Part shown: piece by piece, positions 32,613 to 40,470 of the stretch
Position numbering within the stretch: position 1 is the first letter of the stretch
How the letters are laid out: each line of letters opens with the position of its first letter
Assembly: GCA_018303655.1 (NCBI GenBank)
Contig: JAGVXT010000014.1
Location: forward strand, 1 to 61,068
Direction: 5' to 3'
Length of the DNA stretch: 61,068 nt
Source: Candidatus Woesearchaeota archaeon
Lineage (GTDB): Archaea; Nanobdellota; Nanobdellia; Woesearchaeales; GW2011-AR4
Notes under the pieces: model-generated
Databases searched by the model: none
The model's input: only the letters and a program-made list of their open reading frames with translations
Told to the model about the DNA's origin: nothing
Translations under genes and position numbers: made by a program

Positions 32613-34679
32613 TCAAGCAGCTTCTGCTACTGTTCTGTCTGTTCTTATAATTGCTTTCAAGACACAATTATGTTTAATCGAAAGTACTCTATCCAAATTA
32701 GAAATAAAAACATCTTTTCCTCTCTGATGCAGAACCTTTCCTTCTCCCAAATATAATGCCATGTGGGTGTAACTTCTGTTTGGCATATTTTCCGGAGAAG
32801 TTCTTAAATATATTCCCACTAAATCGCCAGGTTTGATTACCTTATGGTAATCTTCTTTGGACTCATTTTTTCTCCATACAACATAATTTCCAGGCATTCT
32901 TCCCATATCCCATGCATCTGCCGAAGCATACTTAAGACCAAATAATTTCTCTGCTGCAAGACGGGCATATTTAGCGCAGTTTTTCTCACCTATACCTTCG
33001 ATAGGAGGCAAAGCATCAGTTTTTGTTTTTAAACTATCATATCTCATTCTAAATTCATATTTAGGCCTATCATATAAAAAGCCAATATTTTCCAATTGTT
33101 TTTTTCCAGCTCTTCTTAGTAGCCTAAGAATTTTTGGTTTTTCTTTTAATAGACCACTATATAACTTTAGGTGCTCATTTAAAAATCTTATAGGTCCATA
33201 GACGTCCAACGCTTTAACATATATTTCATGACAATACCTTTCATAGAAACTGTAACTTTCCATGATCCTAACAACACTCTTGTATAAATTTTTAGGATTA
33301 TCTGCAATGCCAGATGATAATTCCCCCGGTACTGTAACAACAGGCTTTCTTGCTGCCATGGCCTCTATTGCAGAAATAGAATATAGATTTGGTGTTCTTC
33401 CAGGCTGGACTAATATGTCTCCTGCAAGATAATAAGCTGCGTATTCTTTTATATTTTTAATCCACCCAGTAGGAATAATATTACCAATAAATTTCTCATT
33501 TAAACCGTAGGATTTAACCAAACTATTCATTGTATCAGAATCTTTTCCGGCACCAATCAATAACAGCTTAGTACTCGGATATTCCTCACATACTTTATTA
33601 AAACCCAACATTAAGGTTTCAATCATTTTTTCTTTAGAAATCCTTCCTGAATAAAAAAGAACAAAATTATTCTCTTTGTGTATACCTTCTCTTATTATTT
33701 TTGCATTTTCCATAACTTCAGGAGAATCTAATATAAACCAAAGTGGCGTTGTATTTTTTATTGTACTGGTTTTTTTACCTATCTCTCTTCCAAATATCTT
33801 GCCCATTGCTATTTGGTGGCTTTCTGATACGTTAATAATTGCATCTGCCTTTTTTATCATATCTATCTGGCCTGGGTTGCGTTTAGATGTGTAGTAAGAG
33901 AGATCTATAGCTCTTCTGATGGCATTTGGATCTACTCCCCCAGTTAAAAGCTCTTCTGGTCCGTAATCCACTAATATCTGCCTATATGGAAGAAGGTCGT
34001 GAATAGTATAAACAAGTGGGGGGTTCTCTAATTCAATGAGGAGTATATTCAACATACCTCTTGATTGGATTGTGTGGGTATGAGCATGTATAACATCAGG
34101 ATAGAACTTAAGTTCTTGCATATTCCTTAAAATTACATCCAAGTCCCGGTGTACCACAATTACCTCTAATTTAAGTTCGTCTTCTTCTACTCTGCATAAT
34201 ACAAGGTTAAAATCTTTGCTTGCAACTGGAAAATAATTTAACATTAAAACCTCATGACCAGCCAACACAAGAACTCTTGCTAAATCTTTTTGTACTGATG
34301 TAACTCCGCAGAGTATTGACAGGGGCAATCCAAAAATCAATATTTTAAGCTTAAATGGAGATTTTGGAATTGCAATTCTTTTTCTGGGTTTAATGGGTAA
34401 TCTCGTTTTACTTTCATAAATTCTCCTTATTTCAGCATCTTTACCAATTACTGTCAAACTGCCATTTATGATTCTACTTTCTACAGTGCTTAAATCTGTG
34501 ATGGTGGTATTAGTCAGATCTACAACTCTCAAATATGGTAATCCTGCAAGAATATCAACTCTATCAAACATAGTGTTAGAAACATTAAGTTCCTGTAAAC
34601 TAGCAAATCCAGCTAAACCAGAAAAAAAGAACTTTTTATCTGATAAATCTAAGGAAACCACATCCTCTGGTTTAACCAT
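32613..34679 (-). CDS. Fusion: leucine-rich segment + GT4 glycosyltransferase + NlpC/P60-like domain
   Basis: 688 residues. Residues 5-75 are two to three leucine-rich repeats (SLQELNVSNTMF, YLRVVDLTNTTITDL). Residues 110-520 are a group 1 glycosyltransferase: KILIFGLPLSILCGVTSVQK, HAHTHTIQSRGML, FYSGRISKEKMIE and SISAIEAMAARKPVV with the EX7E-type motif. Residues 560-688 look like a Cys-His peptidase/amidase: C568 in GEKNCAKYARLA, H639 in YTHMALYLGEG, H651. No signal peptide or span. Three bases after the membrane/coiled-coil gene. Acts perhaps in surface glycan building and trimming. Confidence 0.75.
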   Translation of the reverse strand: MVKPEDVVSLDLSDKKFFFSGLAGFASLQELNVSNTMFDRVDILAGLPYLRVVDLTNTTITDLSTVESRIINGSLTVIGKDAEIRRIYESKTRLPIKPRKRIAIPKSPFKLKILIFGLPLSILCGVTSVQKDLARVLVLAGHEVLMLNYFPVASKDFNLVLCRVEEDELKLEVIVVHRDLDVILRNMQELKFYPDVIHAHTHTIQSRGMLNILLIELENPPLVYTIHDLLPYRQILVDYGPEELLTGGVDPNAIRRAIDLSYYTSKRNPGQIDMIKKADAIINVSESHQIAMGKIFGREIGKKTSTIKNTTPLWFILDSPEVMENAKIIREGIHKENNFVLFYSGRISKEKMIETLMLGFNKVCEEYPSTKLLLIGAGKDSDTMNSLVKSYGLNEKFIGNIIPTGWIKNIKEYAAYYLAGDILVQPGRTPNLYSISAIEAMAARKPVVTVPGELSSGIADNPKNLYKSVVRIMESYSFYERYCHEIYVKALDVYGPIRFLNEHLKLYSGLLKEKPKILRLLRRAGKKQLENIGFLYDRPKYEFRMRYDSLKTKTDALPPIEGIGEKNCAKYARLAAEKLFGLKYASADAWDMGRMPGNYVVWRKNESKEDYHKVIKPGDLVGIYLRTSPENMPNRSYTHMALYLGEGKVLHQRGKDVFISNLDRVLSIKHNCVLKAIIRTDRTVAEAA

Positions 34680-34682
34680 ACT

Positions 34683-36683
34683 CTATCTACCCCTAAACCT
34701 AATTCTTCCCTGTGCTTCTAATTCCCTTTCATCAATGCCTAACAGCTTAGTAATATCTTCCGCTTGAGTTTTTTGAACTGGAGTTTTGGTTTTTTTGGTT
34801 CTTGCCTTTATTCCATTCACAAACTCCTCTATTCTCTTTCTTCTCTCTCTAATATTTGTTAAAATAACTCTTGTGAAATTAGAAATGCCTACCTTGACAT
34901 TTCTAGTCCTGCTTAGATATTCTGCTAGCGAATCCCATAATCCCCTGAATCTGCTCACCTTACTGATCTTTTTTGCTTCATCAACAATTTTATCAGCATC
35001 CGGGCTAGCAGAAATTTCTTCAGTTTTTAATAATTCATAAATATCTTGGCTAATTTCTTCTTCAATCGTTTTCCTTGATTCTCGTAGAATTTCTAAGGTC
35101 TTTACTTCCTCATTCAATTCCTTTAATTTTCCTATTTCTTCTTCAACCTCGGGATAAACTGGTTCTTCATAAGGAGATTCCGGCTGAGGTGTTGGTGCAG
35201 GAGCTTCAGGTCTAGGTTGTGCAGTTGGTGTTAGACCGCTTATTATCCTCTTCAACTCTTCCAATTTACTTTTCTGCAGCTCAATTTTTTGGTTTAGTAG
35301 TTTGTTTATAATCCCAACTTCCATAGCATTATAGTGATGCAATTTTGTATTATCTTCCTTGACTTTAGCAAATTTATCCCTTATAAGCTCTTCAACATTA
35401 TGCTCCTGCAGCAACTGATCCAATTCTTTGTTTAACTTCGCTTCTCTTTTTTCATAATCATAGCAAATAACAATCAGCCACAATATGCCCATGTTTCTTA
35501 TGTCCCTTATTGTTGGTTTGTATGTTATCAAATTTCTTAGTTCTTCCAATTGCTGCAATATCCTTTGTTTGCTAGCATCATCAATTCCAGTTTCTCTCAT
35601 GATTCTTTCTTGCCAATTATTTAATTTGCTGTCTAAAAATTCTGTCTTTTCCAGGTCTATCAATTCCTTTAGCTTGATTATCAATTGCAGTTCTTTATTG
35701 TAAAGATCCTTAAGCGGATGTCCTTCTTCTATGCCTCTTACAGCTTCCCAAGCATAAGCCGGATCCTGTAATTTTTCTATCACTGCCATTCTGTTCTCAG
35801 CCATTTGAATCATTTGGTTTTTTTCTTGATTTGCTTGTTTTACCTCATTCATTTTAGCGGTTTTTTTATTAATAATTTCATCAATTTCATTAATGATTGT
35901 TGATGCTTGCCTTCTTTCTCCTCTTACCCTTCTAAACAACCTAAAACCCCCATACGATAAAGCCACCAACAAAGGTATTATCCAAAGTAAATGTCCAGCA
36001 GAATAACCACCAGGTAGCCAGCCTTGGCCTCTTTTCTCCTCAACAGGAGTTGTTGCAGATGGCAAAGTAGTCAAATCAGGCCCTGTGGGAGCTGCAACTT
36101 GCGCTCCAAACAAATCAGTCAGGTAATCAGGCACTCCTGGCGTTTCGGGAAACTGAATGCTGGCAAAACTCTTGGACAACGAGCTGAAAAATCCCTCTGT
36201 GTCAGGAGATAACGCATCAAACAATCCCTGTATCAATCCAATTGTCAGCAATGTCAGCAGCAAAGCCAGGATAAATCTCCAGAACTTGCTTTTTATCCCT
36301 TTCAATATAAACAATAAGGTATACAAAAGCCAGTGTATGTAGGGCAGCAGTATAGTTGCTGAAAATCCTCCTAAAACAAGCAAAAATGCAGTCATCAACC
36401 CAAGCAAAATTGCTATTACTTTCTCAGGCTTTTTGACTTCTTTAAACGCGTACCTTACTCCAATCATATAAACGGATATAAACAACAATGCAAAGAAGAA
36501 AAAATCTATTGCTGTTGTATAAGCCTTGTACTGCTCATTGGCAAAAAAATCATTGATTTGTGTTAATCCTCCTGTGAAAGCGTCTGTGAAGGGCTTGGCA
36601 TAAGTGAGTGTTGAGAGTAATAATATCAATGCAATTATCAAAATTACACTTATTATTTTTTTGTTGATATTGATTATTTTCAT
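34683..36683 (-). CDS. Membrane protein with long coiled-coil cytoplasmic region
   Basis: 666 residues from ATG 36683, with AAGGTTTT upstream. A signal-like first segment (ending TYAKPF), then three or four spans (about 45-165), a linker, another span around 225-245 (HLLWIIPLLVALSYGG), and from 255 on a Lys/Glu-rich coiled coil with a Pro-rich break (PRPEAPAPTPQPESPYEEP). Ends in RIRFRGR. No enzyme motif. Coupled to the glycosyltransferase fusion; perhaps its membrane anchor or a scaffold. Confidence 0.7.
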   Translation of the reverse strand: MKIININKKIISVILIIALILLLSTLTYAKPFTDAFTGGLTQINDFFANEQYKAYTTAIDFFFFALLFISVYMIGVRYAFKEVKKPEKVIAILLGLMTAFLLVLGGFSATILLPYIHWLLYTLLFILKGIKSKFWRFILALLLTLLTIGLIQGLFDALSPDTEGFFSSLSKSFASIQFPETPGVPDYLTDLFGAQVAAPTGPDLTTLPSATTPVEEKRGQGWLPGGYSAGHLLWIIPLLVALSYGGFRLFRRVRGERRQASTIINEIDEIINKKTAKMNEVKQANQEKNQMIQMAENRMAVIEKLQDPAYAWEAVRGIEEGHPLKDLYNKELQLIIKLKELIDLEKTEFLDSKLNNWQERIMRETGIDDASKQRILQQLEELRNLITYKPTIRDIRNMGILWLIVICYDYEKREAKLNKELDQLLQEHNVEELIRDKFAKVKEDNTKLHHYNAMEVGIINKLLNQKIELQKSKLEELKRIISGLTPTAQPRPEAPAPTPQPESPYEEPVYPEVEEEIGKLKELNEEVKTLEILRESRKTIEEEISQDIYELLKTEEISASPDADKIVDEAKKISKVSRFRGLWDSLAEYLSRTRNVKVGISNFTRVILTNIRERRKRIEEFVNGIKARTKKTKTPVQKTQAEDITKLLGIDERELEAQGRIRFRGR

Positions 36684-36685
36684 TT

Positions 36686-37204
36686 TTAAAACCTTGAAAT
36701 ACATTGTTTTATTATCTCAACAATTTTATCTTCGCCGAACAAAACAGCACCTTTTTTCAAAATCTGGAGCATTTGCGAGTCTTTTTTCCTGAATAACCCA
36801 ATAAGCTCGTCTTCTGTTTTTGCAGTAACCTCGACATTTGGGATTGAAACATCAAGAACAGTGATGTTGTCTGTTATCAACAACAATATTTTTTTATCAA
36901 AGATAGCGGCATCTGCTTGCTTTAATTTCTCAATATCAATCTCAATTTTTTCTTCAGAATAAAGTAAAACAACTGCAGCCAGATGCTCTGCAATCTTGTT
37001 TTCAAAGTTAATTCCATAGAACAATCCAGTTCCAAGCTTCTGGCCGACAACAATGCTTTGCTTTTCCAGTTTCTTTAGAATGTTAAAAACACCAGCAGGG
37101 CTGAAGTTTAGCCTTTGGGCAATGTTCCTTATTGTGAGCTTTTCAGCGAAGTTTCTAACTAGAAAGCTAATTACGCTAAACTCGTTATCTGATAAGGATA
37201 TCAT
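36686..37204 (-). CDS. Winged-helix regulator
   Basis: 172 residues: FSVISFLVRNFAEKLTIRNI, AQRLNFSPAGVFNILKKLEK and KQSIVVGQKLGTGLFY form a wHTH. The C-terminal half has NTase-neighbour-like character (VLLYSEEKIEIDIE and KKILLLITDNITVLDV), seen with archaeal wHTH/nucleotidyltransferase proteins. It heads the operon with the membrane/coiled-coil and glycosyltransferase fusion genes, which it probably regulates. The 230 bases upstream are very AT-rich. Confidence 0.7.
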   Translation of the reverse strand: MISLSDNEFSVISFLVRNFAEKLTIRNIAQRLNFSPAGVFNILKKLEKQSIVVGQKLGTGLFYGINFENKIAEHLAAVVLLYSEEKIEIDIEKLKQADAAIFDKKILLLITDNITVLDVSIPNVEVTAKTEDELIGLFRKKDSQMLQILKKGAVLFGEDKIVEIIKQCISRF

Positions 37205-37433
37205 TGTTTACTATTAATTAATATATATCTATTATTTCCAGTTTAATTATCAGTATTTAAAGCTTTCTATTTTATATTTAAGATTTAATGTTTAGTTTTT
37301 AAGAATAAATAATTAAAATTTATAATTAAATATACTTAAATTTAAAATGAATGATTAGTATTTTTAAATAATATTGTTTTTGAGAAGTAAAACGAAAGAT
37401 TTATATATTTTAATTAATTCATTAATTAATGAA

Positions 37434-37670
37434 ATGATAAAGAAAATATCCAAAGGATACCAAATAACAATTCCAGCAGAAATAAGAAAAACGTTTGATT
37501 TAACTATAGGAACACCAATAGATATAGAAGTCAATAAGGACGAGATTGTGTTAAAACCTTTTAATGCTAAAAAAGAATTGGAAAAACTTTTCAAAGAAGC
37601 GGACAAATTTCCAAGACACAATTTAAGTCCAGAAGACTTGGAGAGAATGGAAGAGGGCATTTATGAATAG
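37434..37670 (+). CDS. vapB: AbrB/VapB-type antitoxin
   Basis: 78 residues from ATG 37434 (MIKKISKGYQITIPAEIRKT), a swapped-hairpin AbrB fold, with a TTTATATATT box at 37399-37408; the longer frame from 37374 overlaps the box. The tail ADKFPRHNLSPEDLERM should bind the toxin. A palindrome, TTAATTAATTCATTAATTAA, lies at about 37412-37431, over the start site, and suits autoregulation. Its stop overlaps the PIN gene start. Confidence 0.88.
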   Translation: MIKKISKGYQITIPAEIRKTFDLTIGTPIDIEVNKDEIVLKPFNAKKELEKLFKEADKFPRHNLSPEDLERMEEGIYE

Positions 37671-38043
37671 GTTTGTTGATTCAAATGTTATAATATATGC
37701 GTTTACAAATAGCAATCAAAAACAAGAATGCAGAAACATTTTAACTCAGGAAAATCTTATCATCAACACTCTTGTTCTTCTAGAGAGTTATGCTAAAATA
37801 TCAACGATAAACTCAGAGGTGTATGCAAGAGTAGTGGCAAGGAACATCTTAAGTTTAGCAAATATAAGAGTTGTGGACTTTACTAACAATTTATTCTTCG
37901 AATCAATTAAAAGAAGCCAGAAATATAAGCTAAAGATAAGTGATTTAGTTCACTACGCAACAGCCTTATTGCATAACTGCAGTGAAATAATAAGCTATGA
38001 CGCGCATTTTGATGGTTTGGATGTGAAGAGGGTTGAGCCTTAA
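37663..38043 (+). CDS. vapC: VapC-type PIN-domain toxin ribonuclease
   Basis: 126 residues. PIN acidic residues are in place: D6 (FVDSNVIIYAF), E41 (LLESYAK), D94 (KISDLVHYATA), D113/D117 (SYDAHFDGL). Cleaves RNA when free of VapB. The eight-base overlap with vapB ensures coupled synthesis. Confidence 0.92.
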   Translation: MNRFVDSNVIIYAFTNSNQKQECRNILTQENLIINTLVLLESYAKISTINSEVYARVVARNILSLANIRVVDFTNNLFFESIKRSQKYKLKISDLVHYATALLHNCSEIISYDAHFDGLDVKRVEP

Positions 38044-38096
38044 GTTCTGCTGTAAAAGAAACATTTAAATATAAGTGTCTATACCCAGTCTATACG

Positions 38097-38924
38097 ATGC
38101 AGATACAAAAATTAGCAATAAAAGAGCAAATAGTTAAAAAGGTAGTAAAATCAGGCAATGGCGGAGCTGTCTGGGTTCCAAAAAACTGGCTTGGCCAAGA
38201 AGTAATTATCATACTTCCAGAAAAGCCTAGGCTAGGCCTCAGAGAGAAAGTTATACATTTGCTCGAGCCTTATTTGAAAGATGTTATTGCGGTTTTTATT
38301 TATGGCTCATATGCAAGACACGAAGAAACAAAAGATTCTGATATTGATGTGATGGTTATTACAAAAGATAAAACTATTTCAATAGAAGTTAAAGAACCGA
38401 ATTTGGAAATAACAGCTTTTGAATTGGATAAATTCAAGAAAGCAATTCAGAGATATCCTGTCATGTACTATCAAATTGTTCAAGAAGCGGAGCCTTTGAT
38501 CAATGCATATGTTTTGGATGAATTAAAAGATATTCAAATTGACAATGAAAACTTTAAAACATACATTGATGAAACAAAAGGGAATATAGAAAGCAATAAA
38601 GAGCTTATAGAGCTTGATAAATTGGATAACAAATATGCAAAATCTTATTCTGTATTATACTCAACAATGCTTAGATTAAGAGGAATGTTTATTATAAAAT
38701 GTATACTAGACAGTAACAAATTTTCTAATAACTCATTTCAAGAATGGCTAATTCAAAGTGGAATGGCACATCAGGAATTTGAGCAATGTTATACTGCTTA
38801 CATGGCAGTTAAAAATGATAAAAGCACTCAAAATATAAAGATTGAAATTTCTATTGCAGAGAAATTATTAAATATTTTAATAAAGTGTGTAAATTCTATA
38901 GAAGCTGAGCTTTATGGTAAATAG
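38097..38924 (+). CDS. DUF2080-like/nucleotidyltransferase fusion protein
   Basis: 275 residues. Residues 10-42 (KKVVKSGNGGAVWVPKNWLG) are AbrB-like, of the DUF2080 type known from transposon-encoded proteins. Residues 60-100 are an MNT nucleotidyltransferase core, FIYGSYARHEETKDSDIDVM. The rest is helical, perhaps HEPN-like (PVMYYQIV, YMAVKNDKST). CATTTAAATATAA at 38065-38077 precedes ATG by about 25. Two direct TCTATAC repeats (38080-38095) lie at the start. Possible self-regulated toxin/antitoxin module. Confidence 0.8.
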   Translation: MQIQKLAIKEQIVKKVVKSGNGGAVWVPKNWLGQEVIIILPEKPRLGLREKVIHLLEPYLKDVIAVFIYGSYARHEETKDSDIDVMVITKDKTISIEVKEPNLEITAFELDKFKKAIQRYPVMYYQIVQEAEPLINAYVLDELKDIQIDNENFKTYIDETKGNIESNKELIELDKLDNKYAKSYSVLYSTMLRLRGMFIIKCILDSNKFSNNSFQEWLIQSGMAHQEFEQCYTAYMAVKNDKSTQNIKIEISIAEKLLNILIKCVNSIEAELYGK

Positions 38925-39105
38925 AAAAAAGAGGTTGCAAAAAGGAATTGAATCACTCGAACAACAAATAAAATTACATGAAGAAAAACTCAAGAAATCC
39001 TAGGAAGAAGATAATATAGAGCTTGCTTCATATTATAAAAAAGAGATAGAAGCAAAGAAAATAGATAAAGACGAAAAGAAAAGATTGCTTGAAAAGGGAG
39101 GGTGA
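38914..39105 (+). pseudogene. Small coiled-coil gene with in-frame TAG
   Basis: ATG 38914 overlaps the end of the nucleotidyltransferase gene. The frame reads IESLEQQIKLHEEKLKKS, then TAG at 39001-39003, then continues EEDNIELASYYKKEIEAKKI and KKRLLEKGG before TGA. The continuity of the helix across the stop suggests one nonsense mutation in a 63-residue gene that may be linked with the enzyme upstream. Confidence 0.7.
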
Positions 39106-39142
39106 AAATGATTAAATATGTTTTTGTTTAGGATGAATGTTT
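39094..39142. repeat. 49-bp direct repeat, left copy
   Basis: Identical to 40411-40459 over 49 bases, with near-identity continuing ~20 bases leftward. It covers the last codons and GGAGGGTG of a small gene plus a mini-ORF MIKYVFV. The two copies bracket the Fic gene, 1,317 bases apart, like ends of an insertion or a recombination scar. Confidence 0.85.
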
Positions 39143-39253
39143 ATTTTTTATATATATTCTATATTTAAGAATAATTCAGTTTTCTTTATTTTAGTAATTA
39201 ACTTTGTCTGGCAAAACTGCTTAATATTTGATGGAATGAGAGAAAGACTGATT

Positions 39254-40237
39254 TCAACCCCATCTAGCGAATATGGTATTGTAAGTTTTTAATAAACTAA
39301 AATAGCAAAAATCAACCATCTTTTTATGCTCTAATTGAGTTTTGTTAAGTTCCGTATTATCAGCTTCTGATAATGCATTGTAGTATCTTTTTCTTTGCGC
39401 ATCAGGAACTATTAATGGAGGCATTTTATTGTTAATGAGGATAAGGTTTAATAGCATTCTTCCTGTCCTTCCATTACCATCATAAAAGGGATGAATATTT
39501 TCAAACTTATGATGAAATGCAGATGCTAAGATTAAAGGATGTAATCTATTTTTTTCCTTTCTGAACCATTTTAAAAGAATATTCATGTCTATTCTCACAA
39601 ATTCTGCTGGACTTGCTTCAAAAGTTGCGCCAAAAACCCTTACATTATGTATTCTGTAATAACCTATTCTTTTATCTATGTTTTTCATTAATAGTGAATG
39701 AATTTTTATAATTGTTTCATGATTGATTTTAGGCTTTTTTTCTAGCATAAAATTAAAAGTGTCCTTAGAATTCAAATGATCATTTATTTCCCTAAGACTT
39801 TTGCCGCTAGGAGTTATATTTTTATTCAACAAAAGATCTGTATCCCTCAATGTTAAAGTATTGCCTTCGATAGCATTTGTGTTAAAGACAAAAAGAGTTA
39901 TAAAATCATTATACATATCTTTCAATGTTTCTTTGTCCAGAATTTTTAATTTTTTATTAAAGCTGTTTTCTATTTGCTTTAACTTGTTTAATTGCTGCTC
40001 GCTTAAAATTTCTTTATTTATATCTACGCTTTCTAGCTTTAACTCTTCCAATGTTTTTTGCTTTACCTCATCAGCATTTTTTTTGAATCTTTCAAAAATT
40101 CTTTTAGCTTTATTTTTATGAATATTGCCTTTCCCTAAATAGGCTATAGTCTTAGTCCTGACTTTATCTCTCAATCTAACAGAAATCTTTAAGTAATTAT
40201 AGTAGTCCTTTCCAATTTTCTTCTTTTCTATGTACAT
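39254..40237 (-). CDS. Fic-domain protein AMPylase (Fido)
   Basis: 327 residues. Fic motif HPFYDGNGRTGR at 249-260 with catalytic His, plus an inhibitory helix TNAIEGN (120-126) of the S/TxxxEG type, so it is a self-inhibited class. The N-terminal 90 residues are basic and helical (IAYLGKGNIHKNKAKRIFER), perhaps recognition. Fic enzymes transfer AMP or other groups to hydroxyls of target proteins. Lies between the 49-bp repeats, antiparallel to the small genes on either side. Confidence 0.9.
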   Translation of the reverse strand: MYIEKKKIGKDYYNYLKISVRLRDKVRTKTIAYLGKGNIHKNKAKRIFERFKKNADEVKQKTLEELKLESVDINKEILSEQQLNKLKQIENSFNKKLKILDKETLKDMYNDFITLFVFNTNAIEGNTLTLRDTDLLLNKNITPSGKSLREINDHLNSKDTFNFMLEKKPKINHETIIKIHSLLMKNIDKRIGYYRIHNVRVFGATFEASPAEFVRIDMNILLKWFRKEKNRLHPLILASAFHHKFENIHPFYDGNGRTGRMLLNLILINNKMPPLIVPDAQRKRYYNALSEADNTELNKTQLEHKKMVDFCYFSLLKTYNTIFARWG

Positions 40238-40341
40238 TAACAGATGTTAGGGACTACACCTATTTAAATCTTTTGATTTTAGGGATTACAATTAAATAAA
40301 ATTTGCTAACAAGAACTAAATAAAAACAGCATAGTATTTGA

Positions 40342-40422
40342 ATGGGAAGGGTTGTGCGGAAGATAAGTGCCAAGAAAAGGGATTTGGAAGAGAAGAAAAG
40401 ACTGCTTGAGAAGGGAGGGTGA
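40342..40422 (+). pseudogene. C-terminal fragment of the small coiled-coil gene
   Basis: 26 codons, ending KKRDLEEKKRLLEKGG, homologous to the end of the gene at 38914-39105, including the following repeat. It lacks the N-terminal half and looks like a duplicated remnant on the far side of the Fic gene. Confidence 0.6.
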
Positions 40423-40459
40423 AAATGATTAAATATGTTTTTGTTTAGGATGAATGTTT
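40411..40459. repeat. 49-bp direct repeat, right copy
   Basis: Same 49 bases as 39094-39142, same orientation. After it the sequence differs at once and the large minus-strand operon ends at 40471. Confidence 0.85.
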
Positions 40460-40470
40460 GAAAAATAAAA

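Noticed and set aside
15618-39105. General recoding of TAG as an amino acid
   Set aside because: TAG ends several normal genes in this window (4086-4220, 22286-22975, 28296-29312, 48134-49009), so the two in-frame TAGs are better read as mutations.
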